Positions 12,618-24,874 of a stretch of DNA of 64,000 bases are shown piece by piece (the stretch's first letter is position 1; each line of letters begins with the position of its first letter). The stretch is from assembly GCA_020137815.1 (NCBI GenBank), contig CM035358.1:4485614-4549613 (forward strand), read 5' to 3'. The position numbers were made by a program, and so were the translations under genes. Below the pieces are notes generated by a model, which worked only from the letters and a program-made list of their open reading frames with translations, did no database searches and was not told the DNA's origin. The DNA comes from Hormiphora californensis. Lineage: Eukaryota > Ctenophora > Tentaculata > Cydippida > Pleurobrachiidae.

Positions 12618-13102
12618 ACCCTCCACCCGCCCCGAACCGCCCCGCCCACCACCAATATATACATACTAAACAAAACTGTTGACTGAGAACAAATCCTTGC
12701 TAGTTCAGCCTTCTAACCTAATCGGACTTAATTGATCCTAATCAGACAGATAGGTCTCACATTACACATATAATATATACCGCAGTAGCCATCAAGCTAA
12801 TCGAGAAAGCAAATAAACTCAAGAACCAAGAGAAAGATTAAAAGAACTCATCCCCACCTGTCGCAGGGATAGAGTCAAAGACCCAAGACTCATAGAGAAG
12901 AAGAATTAATATCCTGCGACTCTCGAAGGAGTTTATCCTCCCGAACCCGAAGCCACCTATAATGGAACCTGTCCTGTGGGCAGTTCCTGATGGTGGGGGA
13001 GGGGAGGGGGGCTATTCTCCTAGTGCCGGCGATATCGCTTTGCGATAGTCCCCTGTGGGCTTGCCGTTGGCAAGCCCAGGCACTCCGTAGATAGATAGAT
13101 AG
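10511..13102 (+). mobile_element. Retro-type insertion with monomer-array head and (GATA)n tail
   Basis: The segment is bounded by a 13-bp direct repeat AAGCCCAAAGAAG (10498-10510 and 13103-13115). The undisturbed opposite arm of the host foldback (near 13910-13925) has only one copy, which identifies the empty site. The insert starts with six 359-bp monomers, then about 490 bp of unique sequence, a hairpin (GGGCTTGCC...GGCAAGCCC) and a (GATA)n tail. The long target duplication and simple-repeat tail suggest insertion by target-primed reverse transcription. No reverse transcriptase lies inside. Confidence 0.6.
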
Positions 13103-14814
13103 AAGCCCAAAGAAGGATTTTTGAAATGGAGCTTATTTCTGGCCATGAGAACGGTTTACTTTTTTGCTTCTTTGACACGCTGGCTGAGAATGTTCCCATG
13201 CTTCATTAGAGATGAAAATCTGGAAATAGTTGCTCAAAACGATTATCTATGTGGCCCAAAAATTTTGGAACTTTCCCGCCAAAGATGCGGTGTACAGAGC
13301 TTGTTTTGTGAAACCCGTCTTTTTGAAAAAGAGGGAAATTCCCTGTATCTCAAAAACGGATGATCGTAGAGACCTGCGACCAAGCTTAATCGATTCAGAA
13401 GGTCCGATTTTGGGGGGGTCTTCTGAGAGACATTTTGCTCCTACTCCAACCGTTTTTGCTGTAATTGCGAAAAAGGTATCAGCAAGTAAGGGAGAAATCA
13501 GCCCGAAGCAGGCTACTGGAATAAAGTTGTTACCCCTTTTCATAGAATTGGTTTTTTGCAATTACAGCAAAAACGGTTGGAGTAGGAGCAAAATGTCTCT
13601 CAGAAGACCCCCCCAAAATCGGACCTTCTGAATCGATTAAGCTTGATCGCAGGTCTCTACGATCATCCGTTTTTGAGATACAGGGAATTTCCCTCTTTTT
13701 CAAAAAGAAGGGTTTCACAAAACAAGCTCTGTACACCGCATCTTTGGCGGAAAAGTTCCAAAATTTTTGGGCCACATAGATAATCGTTTTGAGCAACTAT
13801 TTCCAGATTTTCATCTCTAATGAAGCATGGGAACATTCTCAGCCAGCGTGTCAAAGAAGCAAAAAAGTAAACCGTTCTCATGGCCAGAAATAAGCTCCAT
13901 TTCAAAAATCCTTCTTTGGGCTTATTCACCTTTATATTCTCTTCAAATTCCAAGAATTTAATGTTTCTATCTCAAAAAAAGTGGTCCTGAGGTTAAAAAT
14001 TCCAACAAAAATTGAAAAAACGCCACTTTGAAAATAGGCTGTAGCAAAAATATGAATTCGACTTTAGGGCTAAAATTGCATATTTGAGGTCCATTTTGTA
14101 TGGCCTAAACCCTGGTGAAGTCATTTGGTTGGGCACTCGATGATGAAAAACGCCAGGTGTACCCTTAACTCTCAATTAACTCTCTTGTAGATCTGCTAAA
14201 ACAGGGAACATAACAGGGAACATTGCAGGGAACTGAAACGCTGGAACACAATATATGCAAATTCTTCTTCTTCTGTAAATTCTTCGGAACTTTTTGGACA
14301 GCAAGCATTTATGAAGTGTACACTGGACAGTTGAAATATTAATTTGTTGAAGTTGGAAACTGTATCATTATTTTTATCATTACTTTAAAAACTTTAAAAA
14401 ACTAAACGTGTATTCCTCAAAGTCTTGACTGATCAATTAATACCCCCCCCCCCCCCCCGTCTCGATAAAAGAGTATTTAGACTAAATGCTCAACTAAATT
14501 TTAGTTATCAGTTCAGTCTAAATTAGCTGTTTGTCAATCTCTAATCAACCTGAATATATCGTCTAATACTCTTACTCAACAGCTAATACTTGAATATCGT
14601 CTAATCAGTTCAACTAACTATTCTCCTTTAGAACTGGCGGTGAGAGAAAGAAGAATAACGTATGATTCTTCTTTCTCTCACCGCCAGTTCTAAAGTAGGG
14701 GGAGTATAATATGTACCTGGATATCGTCTAATACGCATACTCAACAAAAAAGCAAAGCAAAGCAGGCCAGCTAGGATAAATCCAGTGCTGGGGGTGCTGA
14801 TATCCCTTTCAATC

Positions 14815-15022
14815 GCGTCAGCCACGGTCCTTCCGGTACAGAGTTCTCTGCAGCGTAGTCAGGCGCTATCCCACAACATACGCCCTCTTGTTGCTTTCGG
14901 GTCTCTCAAGAGAGCCCCTACCAATCATAGCTTGGTGGGCTAGACGACATGCGCTAGACCAGGATCGAACCCGGGACCTAGTGCGTGAGAGGCGAGTGTA
15001 CTAGTCACTACAACACCCTGCC
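14815..15022 (-). mobile_element. tRNA-derived SINE
   Basis: Read on the minus strand from about 15022, the head has TGTAGTGACTAGTACAC (A-box style) and, 26 nt on, GGGTTCGATCC (a perfect B box). This is the arrangement of a tRNA-headed SINE; about 120 bp of body follow. It sits in the large DYNC2H1 intron in the sense of the host gene. Confidence 0.7.
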
Positions 15023-15065
15023 GTTTTTCATTAATTAATTAATGTTAATTAATATTAATTAATAC

Positions 15066-16065
15066 CTGAATATCGTCTAAATCACCATCCTGAGTTCCAC
15101 TGGCGGGTTGTTTCTTTACCACATTCCCCAGTGCGCTGGTCAGCTGGGTCAGTACCTTCTGTAACTTTGGGTCCAAACTGTTCCGTACCAGTGGGAAATA
15201 TATCTAGAAATGGGATAGAGTTAACACCTTAGATAACACCTTAGATAACACCTTAGAGTTAACAACATACTCCTCATTTATGTTAACATAACAATGGACA
15301 ATGAATAGGTGTTATTATAGTAGCTCATCTAGAGGCTTACATTATTGATGGCATGGTAAAGGGCGAGTGTGGGTGCATCAGTGACTGACGTCATAGATAG
15401 AGCACTGCCAATATTCTCTCCCGTCAACACACATGGTTTGTTTTTTACAAACACAATCTGATTAGCATCGCCTTGGTCCATCACTTGGTGCTGCAGGGTT
15501 ACACCTGGGGGGGGGGGGTGAGTGATAGGTGGGGGGGTGTGGGTGATAGTAGATAATGGGGGGGGGGGGGTGATGGTGTGTGTTTTGGCCCCGCCAGTGG
15601 GGTGGGTGATAATTGAGAATGGTAGAGAGTGGGGGGGGGGGGGTGGTGATAGTAGAGAGTGGGGGTGGGGTGATAGTAGAGAGTGGGGGGGTGATAGTAG
15701 ATAATGGGGGGGGGGTTATAGTAGATAATGGGGGGGGGGGGGGATGGGTGATATAAATTGAGAATCATGGTAGACATTACTGTGCAAACAGTACAAACTA
15801 CCCAGTTGAAATTAACCACTGCAGTAGGTTGTCCTATTTTAGTGCTATCAAATCAATGTTTTCTTTAATTAATTATAATCAATTGATTAATTATAATCAT
15901 TGTTTAATTGTTCCTACCCTGTTTTGTGAAGCCACATGAGAGGATCTGGGTTGCTGCATCATCGCAAAACTTGCCCAGCTCAGGAAGTAGAGTGAACTCC
16001 TCCCAGTGTAAATCACTGGGAGATATCTTGGACACGGAGTCAAAGGATGTAACCGGTGCGTTATG
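15066..16065 (-). CDS. DYNC2H1: Cytoplasmic dynein 2 heavy chain 1, 5' exons
   Basis: Three exons continue the same gene upstream: 15918-16065, 15341-15504 and 15066-15203, with matching phases (the first ends in phase 1 and the last in phase 0, where 7973 resumes). The peptides LGKFCDDAATQIL, NQIVFVKNKPCVLTGENIG and TLALYHAINN align with the first 130 or so residues of dynein-2 heavy chain. The initiator ATG was not found. The reading frame opens at a TAA near 16080, and the acceptor at 16066-16067 is only a guess. An ATG at 16200 starts a short frame beginning MVRKCLFF, faintly like the family N-terminus, but no good donor follows. A C-rich tract of about 250 nt precedes the acceptor at 15505. 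Confidence 0.85.
15506..15760. repeat. G-run tract (possible G-quadruplex) next to a splice acceptor
   Basis: Repeated runs of 7-14 G (GTGATAGTAGA spacers) cover about 250 bp in the DYNC2H1 intron and abut the acceptor at 15505. On the sense (minus) strand it is a very long C-rich polypyrimidine tract. The proline-rich ORFs across it are not genes. Confidence 0.8.
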
Positions 16066-16146
16066 CTTCAGTGCATGTTAGCTTAGTAATAGGTTATTGA
16101 GCATTATATCTGGTGGCCAGTTTGAATTTGGTTGATATTGAGAAAT

Positions 16147-17111
16147 TTAATTGAGTTGTAAGTATGTTATTGTTTTAAAAAATAAACATTTCCGGACCAT
16201 GAGTTTCAAATTTTGATACTTAACGTAATGACAAGTTTTTTGTTTTACCCCATTTCCACTCCTCCTTGAGTCCAACAAATCCCAAGACTCCAAGATTTGG
16301 GTGTCCAGCCTATCCTCTTGAGTCCTCAGAGGGAGTCCAGAGACGTCCAATGTAGAGCGGGCCGAGGTCTCGTTGACTTGTCGAATCTATACACGGGGGG
16401 AGAAAGATTGAATAAAATCAAGATATGGAGATCGATATTCAAGGGTATAAGGGGGACTACCATTGTAACTTGTCGTCTATCATATCCTGAGGCTAGGAAT
16501 AAACATTGATTACATCAGGACTCAGGTCCCAATCTTACCGGCCATGTTGTTGAGAAAGACAGCACACTGTGACTCCTTGAGGCCATGTTGGGCTCCGAAC
16601 CTCAGGTACAACATTTCCAAAAACTGAACCTCATCAGGGGAGAGAGCCGAGCTGGCCACTAAAACAAGAGCGGTCGCATCACGGGCAATGGCAGGCCAGC
16701 AAGATTCAAACTGGGGGGAACCACCACAGTCCCATAATTGTACCTGAGATAACGTGCAATTAGACAGGTACCATGCAATTATAGGGGTCGGTATCGTGCT
16801 AATTGGACTCTGTTTATTGCTATCCCACATTATATCACTCAATAGTGATTAGATTCCCAGAAAAAAGGTGACATACACCTGTTTCCCCTATCCCTACCCC
16901 GGAAAAGTAAAGGTGCCATATACCTTTTTTTTCCCTATAATCCTACCTCGACAGGTGGGCTGTTAGGAACATTACAGTTGAACTCAAGAATCCTTACTCC
17001 AGCGGTGGGTTGATACTCACCACTGCCAGCATCAGTAGCATCGGCAAGATAGTTGGAGATAGTGCTCTTTCCCGTGTGAGGGGGTCCTATCATGACTACC
17101 TTAGTCGACAT
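16147..17111 (-). CDS. IFT22: Intraflagellar transport protein 22 (Rab-like 5)
   Basis: IFT22 is a small Rab-like GTPase of the IFT-B complex. Exons are 16947-17111, 16539-16743 and 16147-16376, giving about 200 residues (human about 185). The start MSTKVVMIGPPHTGKST contains the P-loop GPPHTGKS, and VQLWDCGGSPQFESCW is the switch II block typical of this family, which ends WDCGG rather than the DTAGQ of Rabs. The exon 3 acceptor is ambiguous: the AG at 16377-16378 keeps the frame. The C-terminal tail (LDTQILESWDLLDSRR) is poorly conserved, so its end is uncertain. It lies head-to-tail between TMEM107 and DYNC2H1, with less than 100 bp to the first DYNC2H1 exon found, and all three are ciliary. 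Confidence 0.85.
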
Positions 17112-17381
17112 GCTGTGAATAGAGAGTTGTGGGCGATATGAATCATTATTAATAAATCGGTTTACAATAACTTGATACTGTCAATATTGTCCTCCTATTT
17201 CCGAGGAAAACGGGAGACTGATCAATATTGAGCCGTGTTGTTTAGTACTTTTCGGGAAGAGTTATAAGACGAGTGGCAGCTATGGGTTAAAACATAATAC
17301 CAATAAACAAAACATGTCAATAACATAAACTACATGCAATATCTATCATACGTTATAGTAAGTCAACATTGTCCGATCGTT

Positions 17382-17804
17382 TCATCTCCCTCCCTGAATC
17401 CTGGCAATTACAATTACAGTGGTCAGCTCTACCAGCCCGGGTAGCACACACGTTAAAGCAAAGGAGTACCACAGGGTAGTCACTGAGAGGGATTCCAGCA
17501 GGACAAATGCGAGGGTGATCGAACCAGCGACATGACAGGCAGTTGAGAACATTCCTGTCCCATGACTGAAGATTGTGTACCCGACAAACAAGCTTATTAA
17601 CTCCAATATGTTAATTGAGATTCCCAGGGAAAGTGCGACCAGAACTTCCGTTTCTTTCGCTGATTGTGTTTCGTCTGTGGATCCTCCGAGGGGTAACGAA
17701 GCTCGAACGGTTTGGTCCTGGAACCAAAACAGGTTCATAGTGATGATGATTTGTGTTATAAGGGACAGGAACCGAGGTGGGAGGATAGTTTCAGCGATAA
17801 CCAT
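17382..17804 (-). CDS. TMEM107: Transmembrane protein 107, ciliary transition-zone protein
   Basis: This single exon encodes 140 residues from MVIAETILPPRFLS to the stop. The ORF extends 32 codons upstream, but the internal Met matches the family length and start (human 140). There are four hydrophobic segments: FLSLITQIIITMNLFWF, VALSLGISINILELISLFVG, a Cys/His-containing third (ACHVAGSITLAFVLLES) and TLWYSFALTCVLPGLVEL. TMEM107 belongs to the MKS module that gates the cilium base. The next gene downstream, 270 bp away, is IFT22. Confidence 0.88.
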   Translation of the reverse strand: MVIAETILPPRFLSLITQIIITMNLFWFQDQTVRASLPLGGSTDETQSAKETEVLVALSLGISINILELISLFVGYTIFSHGTGMFSTACHVAGSITLAFVLLESLSVTTLWYSFALTCVLPGLVELTTVIVIARIQGGR

Positions 17805-18446
17805 GATGACAAATGATTGAGGAGCGCTTGAGTGAAAGGAAAACAAGAAAGTGACAACTTTTTTTTGGAACGACTCAAGTTTTGGTCTTTGAATTTTCAA
17901 AATAAAATTTGGACTTTATGCCGCGCGCAACTTTAAAGATTGCTGCGCGGCACAAATATTCTCACGTGATCTTCCGTGACCAATGAAAGCAGAGCTTTTG
18001 AAGCAGACAGCCAATCAGAGGCTTCCATTTATGGACGCGCAAAATAAACGCCGCGCAATGTAAAGAGTTGGGTGACGTGGCATGGATGCAAATTTATCCA
18101 CCGACAACTGCAACAACCAATGAACTTCCAGTTCCAGTTCCAAACCAAGTTTTCCAATTCCATTTCCTTCCTTCCCCTGCTTGCACCGTGATCCGAAATT
18201 GTGTTTATTGAGTTTGTTTATGTTATTAACATATTGTTAACAAACAATTGAAACAAGTTATATCCAAGAGAAAAATATCTTTGGAAAAAGAGAGGTGCAA
18301 ACAAGGGAGAAAATTAGAAATTGTGTAAAAACGACCTTATTAAAAGTGTTACAATAAAATTAACATAGGTGCGTGTACATTTCAACATAATTGCAGCAGA
18401 GTGTTTCTCATATCTCTCAACAAGAGACACATCACAAGGATACTTC
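17805..18446. other. Intergenic: TMEM107 promoter and actin 3' UTR
   Basis: No gene was found. CCAAT motifs occur near 17980, 18010 and 18115, and a CACGTG E-box near 17964, all upstream of TMEM107. The right part is the actin 3' UTR on the minus strand, with an AATAAG sequence near 18340 that could serve as a weak poly(A) signal. Confidence 0.5.
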
Positions 18447-20151
<1,705 letters not shown>

Positions 20152-20235
20152 GATTAGTTGAGTTTCTAGTTTCTCGATACGCAAAACAGAGGGTAAGAGA
20201 TAGAGTTGTGTGCTGGTTGGTCCGGGAGGGCCGTT

Positions 20236-20350
20236 CTATATACTCCACCTGGCGTGGCGAGCATTCCATTGGTGGGTGATGGTCACGTGACCTTTATCAC
20301 GCGAAATTCCCGGGAATACTGCACAGCGATCATTTTATCTCCATATATGG
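20236..20350 (-). promoter_or_regulatory. Actin promoter: TATA, CCAAT and CArG (SRF) box
   Basis: On the minus strand a TATATAGA box covers about 20236-20242, a CCAAT box 20268-20272, and a perfect CArG box CCATATATGG 20341-20350. SRF binding to CArG boxes controls actin genes across animals. The TATA position predicts a start near 20207 and a 5' UTR of about 55 nt. Confidence 0.75.
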
Positions 20351-20760
20351 GCATCGAACGGTGCGAGAGAGATCGGCAGCTAGCGAATGGCTTACATGGC
20401 TCTCTCCACGTGCGGATCACGTGATGCGCGCACTGGACGCTCAGAGCACGTTGAGATGATCACGTGAGATGGTCATGTGCTCAAATGGTGGAGAGATAAA
20501 GAAGGAGAACAAGAGAGAGAGAGAGAAATGAGAGAGCGAGAGAGAAATGAGAGAGCGAGAGAGAAATGAGAGAGCGAGAGAGCGAGAGAGAGAGAGAGAA
20601 ATTAGAGAGCGAGAGAGAGAGAGAGAAATTAGAGAGCGAGAGAGAGAGAAAAATTAGAGAGTCAGAGAAATGAGGGAGAGAGAGATATGAGGGAGAGAGA
20701 ACAAGAGGGAGAGAGAGAGAGAGAGGAAATGGTTAGAGAGTAGCCATACACACAATCAGG
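20351..20760. repeat. Upstream actin flank and (GA)n-rich tract
   Basis: About 150 bp with several CACGTGA E-box-like motifs lead into roughly 240 bp of GAGA with AAATGAGAGAGC subrepeats. No gene was seen. The tract grades into the first, degraded monomer of array 2. Confidence 0.75.
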
Positions 20761-23700
20761 ATAGAGAGCAGGAAAAGGGGGAAAATGGAATTGTTAATAG
20801 TGCGTGACGATATCGCGAGTGGGGGGGGAAGAGAGAAAAATTTTGAACTATAGAAGGGGAGAGAGAGAGAGATTTAATCCATGCAAAGTGGGAGAGAAAT
20901 TTTGCGGGAAATTGAGAGATATAGAGATAAACTAGTTGCTGTTTTGTTCTCTTACTGTGAGAGAAGAAGAGAGGACTTAATAGAGGTTAAATGTAAACTA
21001 TGGTTTAGTCGCTGGTATAATACCATGAGGTGGTTCGGGGGTTCGAGGGCAAGCCCCAAATCGCTCGTGAAACGAGAAGGTGAGCTGTATAACAAAACAA
21101 AATGTCTTGCTATACAAACTGAGGTAGGAAGGAAAATGGAATTGTTAATTAGTGCGTGATCGATATCGCGTAGTGGGGGGAGAGAGGAGAGAACGAATCT
21201 GAACTATAGAAGGGGAGAGAGAGAGAGAGTTAATCTCATGCGAGTGAGAGAGAAATTTTGCGGGAAATTGAGAGATATAGAGATAAAATAGTTGCTGTTT
21301 TGTTCTCTTACTGTGAGAGAAGAAGAGAGGACTTAATAGAGGTTAAATGTAAACTATGGTTTAGTCGCTGGTATATACCATGAGGTGGTTCGGGGGTTCG
21401 AGGGCAAGCCCCAAAATCGCTCGTGAAACGAGAAAGGTGAGCTGTATAACAAAACAAAATGTCTTGCTATACAACTGAGGTAGGAAGGAAAATGGAATTG
21501 TTAATTAGTGCGTGATCGATATCGCGTAGTGGGGGGAGAGAGAGAGAACGAATCTTGAACTATAGAAGGGGAGAGAGAGAGAGTTAATCTCATGCGAGTG
21601 AGAGAGAAATTTTGCGGGAAATTGAGAGATATAGAGATAAAATAGTTGCTGTTTTGTTCTCTTACTGTGAGAGAAGAAGAGAGGACTTAATAGAGGTTAA
21701 ATGTAAACTATGGTTTAGTCGCTGGTATAATACCATGAGGTGGTTCGGGGGTTCGAGGGCAAGCCCAAAATCGCTCGTGAAACGAGAAAGGTGAGCTGTA
21801 TAACAAAACAAAATGTCTTGCTATACAACTGAGGTAGGAAGGAAAATGGAATTGTTAATTAGTGCGTGATCGATATCGCGTAGTGGGGGGAGAGAGAGAG
21901 AACGAATCTTGAACTATAGAAGGGGAGAGAGAGAGAGAGTTAATCTCATGCGAGTGAGAGAGAAATTTTGCGGGAAATTGAGAGATATAGAGATAAAATA
22001 GTTGCTGTTTTGTTCTCTTACTGTGAGAGAAGAAGAGAGGACTTAATAGAGGTTAAATGTAAACTATGGTTTAGTCGCTGGTATAATACCATGAGGTGGT
22101 TCGGGGGTCGAGGGCAAGCCCAAAATCGCTCGTGAAACGAGAAAGGTGAGCTGTATAACAAACAAAATGTCTTGCTATACAACTGAGGTAGGAAGGAAAA
22201 TGGAATTGTTAATTAGTGCGTGATCGATATCGCGTAGTGGGGGGAGAGAGAGAGAACGAATCTTGAACTATAGAAGGGGAGAGAGAGAGAGAGTTAATCT
22301 CATGCGAGTGAGAGAGAAATTTTGCGGGAAATTGAGAGATATAGAGATAAAATAGTTGCTGTTTTGTTCTCTTACTGTGAGAGAAGAAGAGAGGACTTAA
22401 TAGAGGTTAAATGTAAACTATGGTTTAGTCGCTGGTATAATACCATGAGGTGGTTCGGGGGTTCGAGGGCAAGCCCAAAATCGCTCGTGAAACGAGAAAG
22501 GTGAGCTGTATAACAAAACAAAATGTCTTGCTATACAACTGAGGTAGGAAGGAAAATGGAATTGTTAATTAGTGCGTGATCGATATCGCGTAGTGGGGGG
22601 AGAGAGAGAGAACGAATCTTGAACTATAGAAGGGGAGAGAGAGAGAGAGTTAATCTCATGCGAGTGAGAGAGAAATTTTGCGGGAAATTGAGAGATATAG
22701 AGATAAAATAGTTGCTGTTTTGTTCTCTTACTGTGAGAGAAGAAGAGAGGACTTAATAGAGGTTAAATGTAAACTATGGTTTAGTCGCTGGTATAATACC
22801 ATGAGGTGGTTCGGGGGTTCGAGGGCAAGCCCAAAATCGCTCGTGAAACGAGAAAGGTGAGCTGTATAACAAAACAAAATGTCTTGCTATACAACTGAGG
22901 TAGGAAGGAAAATGGAATTGTTAATTAGTGCGTGATCGATATCGCGTAGTGGGGGGAGAGAGAGAGAACGAATCTTGAACTATAGAAGGGGAGAGAGAGA
23001 GAGAGTTAATCTCATGCGAGTGAGAGAGAAATTTTGCGGGAAATTGAGAGATATAGAGATAAAATAGTTGCTGTTTTGTTCTCTTACTGTGAGAGAAGAA
23101 GAGAGGACTTAATAGAGGTTAAATGTAAACTATGGTTTAGTCGCTGGTATAATACCATGAGGTGGTTCGGGGGTTCGAGGGCAAGCCCAAAATCGCTCGT
23201 GAAACGAGAAAGGTGAGCTGTATAACAAAACAAAATGTCTTGCTATACAACTGAGGTAGGAAGGAAAATGGAATTGTTAATTAGTGCGTGATCGATATCG
23301 CGTAGTGGGGGGAGAGAGAGAGAACGAATCTTGAACTATAGAAGGGGAGAGAGAGAGAGAGTTAATCTCATGCGAGTGAGAGAGAAATTTTGCGGGAAAT
23401 TGAGAGATATAGAGATAAAATAGTTGCTGTTTTGTTCTCTTACTGTGAGAGAAGAAGAGAGGACTTAATAGAGGTTAAATGTAAACTATGGTTTAGTCGC
23501 TGGTATAATACCATGAGGTGGTTCGGGGGTTCGAGGGCAAGCCCAAAATCGCTCGTGAAACGAGAAAGGTGAGCTGTATAACAAAACAAAATGTCTTGCT
23601 ATACAACTGAGGTAGGAAGGAAAATGGAATTGTTAATTAGTGCGTGATCGATATCGCGTAGTGGGGGGAGAGAGAGAGAACGAATCTTGAACTATAGAAG

Positions 23701-24676
23701 GGGAGAGAGAGAGAGAGTTAATCTCATGCGAGTGAGAGAGAAATTTTGCGGGAAATTGAGAGATATAGAGATAAAATAGTTGCTGTTTTGTTCTCTTACT
23801 GTGAGAGAAGAAGAGAGGACTTAATAGAGGTTAAATGTAAACTATGGTTTAGTCGCTGGTATAATACCATGAGGTGGTTCGGGGGTTCGAGGGCAAGCCC
23901 AAAATCGCTCGTGAAACGAGAAAGGTGAGCTGTATAACAAAACAAAATGTCTTGCTATACAACTGAGGTAGGAAGGAAAATGGAATTGTTAATTAGTGCG
24001 TGATCGATATCGCGTAGTGGGGGGAGAGAGAGAGAACGAATCTTGAACTATAGAAGGGGAGAGAGAGAGAGAGTTAATCTCATGCGAGTGAGAGAGAAAT
24101 TTTGCGGGAAATTGAGAGATATAGAGATAAAATAGTTGCTGTTTTGTTCTCTTACTGTGAGAGAAGAAGAGAGGACTTAATAGAGGTTAAATGTAAACTA
24201 TGGTTTAGTCGCTGGTATAATACCATGAGGTGGTTCGGGGGTTCGAGGGCAAGCCCAAAATCGCTCGTGAAACGAGAAAGGTGAGCTGTATAACAAAACA
24301 AAATGTCTTGCTATACAACTGAGGTAGGAAGGAAAATGGAATTGTTAATTAGTGCGTGATCGATATCGCGTAGTGGGGGGAGAGAGAGAGAACGAATCTT
24401 GAACTATAGAAGGGGAGAGAGAGAGAGAGTTAATCTCATGCGAGTGAGAGAGAAATTTTGCGGGAAATTGAGAGATATAGAGATAAAATAGTTGCTGTTT
24501 TGTTCTCTTACTGTGAGAGAAGAAGAGAGGACTTAATAGAGGTTAAATGTAAACTATGGTTTAGTCGCTGGTATAATACCATGAGGTGGTTCGGGGGTTC
24601 GAGGGCAAGCCCAAAATCGCTCGTGAAACGAGAAAGGTGAGCTGTATAACAAAACAAAATGTCTTGCTATACAACT
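20761..24676 (+). repeat. Tandem 356-bp monomer array 2 (about 11 copies)
   Basis: This is the same monomer as array 1 in the opposite orientation. Copies are nearly identical to the right of 21500 and more diverged and indel-rich to the left. The array ends exactly at the monomer terminus ...CTATACAACT (24676), the same end that begins the array 1 insertion. The plus strand carries the A/B-box-like motifs. The 60-aa ORFs are repeat shadows. Confidence 0.92.
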
Positions 24677-24774
24677 ACCCCACCAGGATGAGATACAGCA
24701 GATACTGGACGGAGATAAGGAGGGCATCCTCGTCACCTATATAGACTGGCACTCCAAGGAGCGCTCCTGTGATC
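24677..24774 (+). other. Possible partial exon before the gap
   Basis: From the array edge to the gap the plus strand is open in one frame and reads with protein-like composition (LDGDKEGILVTYIDWHSKER). It cannot be assigned, and it is cut off by the array on one side and the gap on the other. It may be chance. Confidence 0.2.
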
Positions 24775-24874
24775 NNNNNNNNNNNNNNNNNNNNNNNNNN
24801 NNNNNNNNNNNNNNNNNNNNNNNNNNNNNNNNNNNNNNNNNNNNNNNNNNNNNNNNNNNNNNNNNNNNNNNNNN
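24775..24874. other. Assembly gap (100 N)
   Basis: Exactly 100 N, a conventional placeholder of unknown true size, placed just after a tandem array. Array 2 is probably incompletely assembled. Confidence 0.98.

Larger units (their letters stand above)
10257..14164. mobile_element. Large TTAA-flanked foldback element
   Basis: It is flanked by TTAA on both sides with ends GGATACACC and GGTGTACCC. The arms (10257-10510 plus 13103-13490, against about 13550-14164) are nearly perfect inverted repeats of about 620 bp. The left arm is interrupted by the 2.6 kb insertion at 10511-13102. TTAA duplications are typical of piggyBac and Kolobok elements. No transposase was seen, and mirrored ORFs in the arms are shadows. 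Confidence 0.8.
7974..15065 (-). other. 7.1 kb DYNC2H1 intron filled with nested gene and mobile elements
   Basis: The donor is at 15065 (GTATTA) and the acceptor at 7974-7975 (CAG); both flanking exons are phase 0. The other introns read here are mostly tens to hundreds of bases, so this one is swollen. It holds a foldback (8271-9226), a secreted-protein gene on the other strand (9502-10154), a large TTAA foldback with a monomer-array insertion (10257-14164) and a SINE (14815-15022). Pieces resembling the exon end near 15066 (ATATCGTCTAA on the plus strand) recur near 14560, 14595 and 14720. Confidence 0.8.

Noticed and set aside
12617-13102. A self-cleaving ribozyme in the monomer insertion tail
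   Set aside because: A hairpin is present, but I could not find a hammerhead core (CTGATGA with GAAA) in it or in the monomers.
10257-14164. CRISPR-like or viral origin for the repeated and palindromic block
   Set aside because: The repeats are long, contiguous and spacer-free, and the TTAA flanks fit a transposon.
14628-14825. 65-aa minus-strand ORF with a membrane-like stretch
   Set aside because: It overlaps the duplicated exon-end motif and SINE border, has no promoter or homology, and is not part of the DYNC2H1 frame.
16147-16200. MVRKCLFF as the DYNC2H1 start
   Set aside because: It is similar to the family N-terminus in a few residues only, and no plausible donor follows; it also lies in the IFT22 reading frame.
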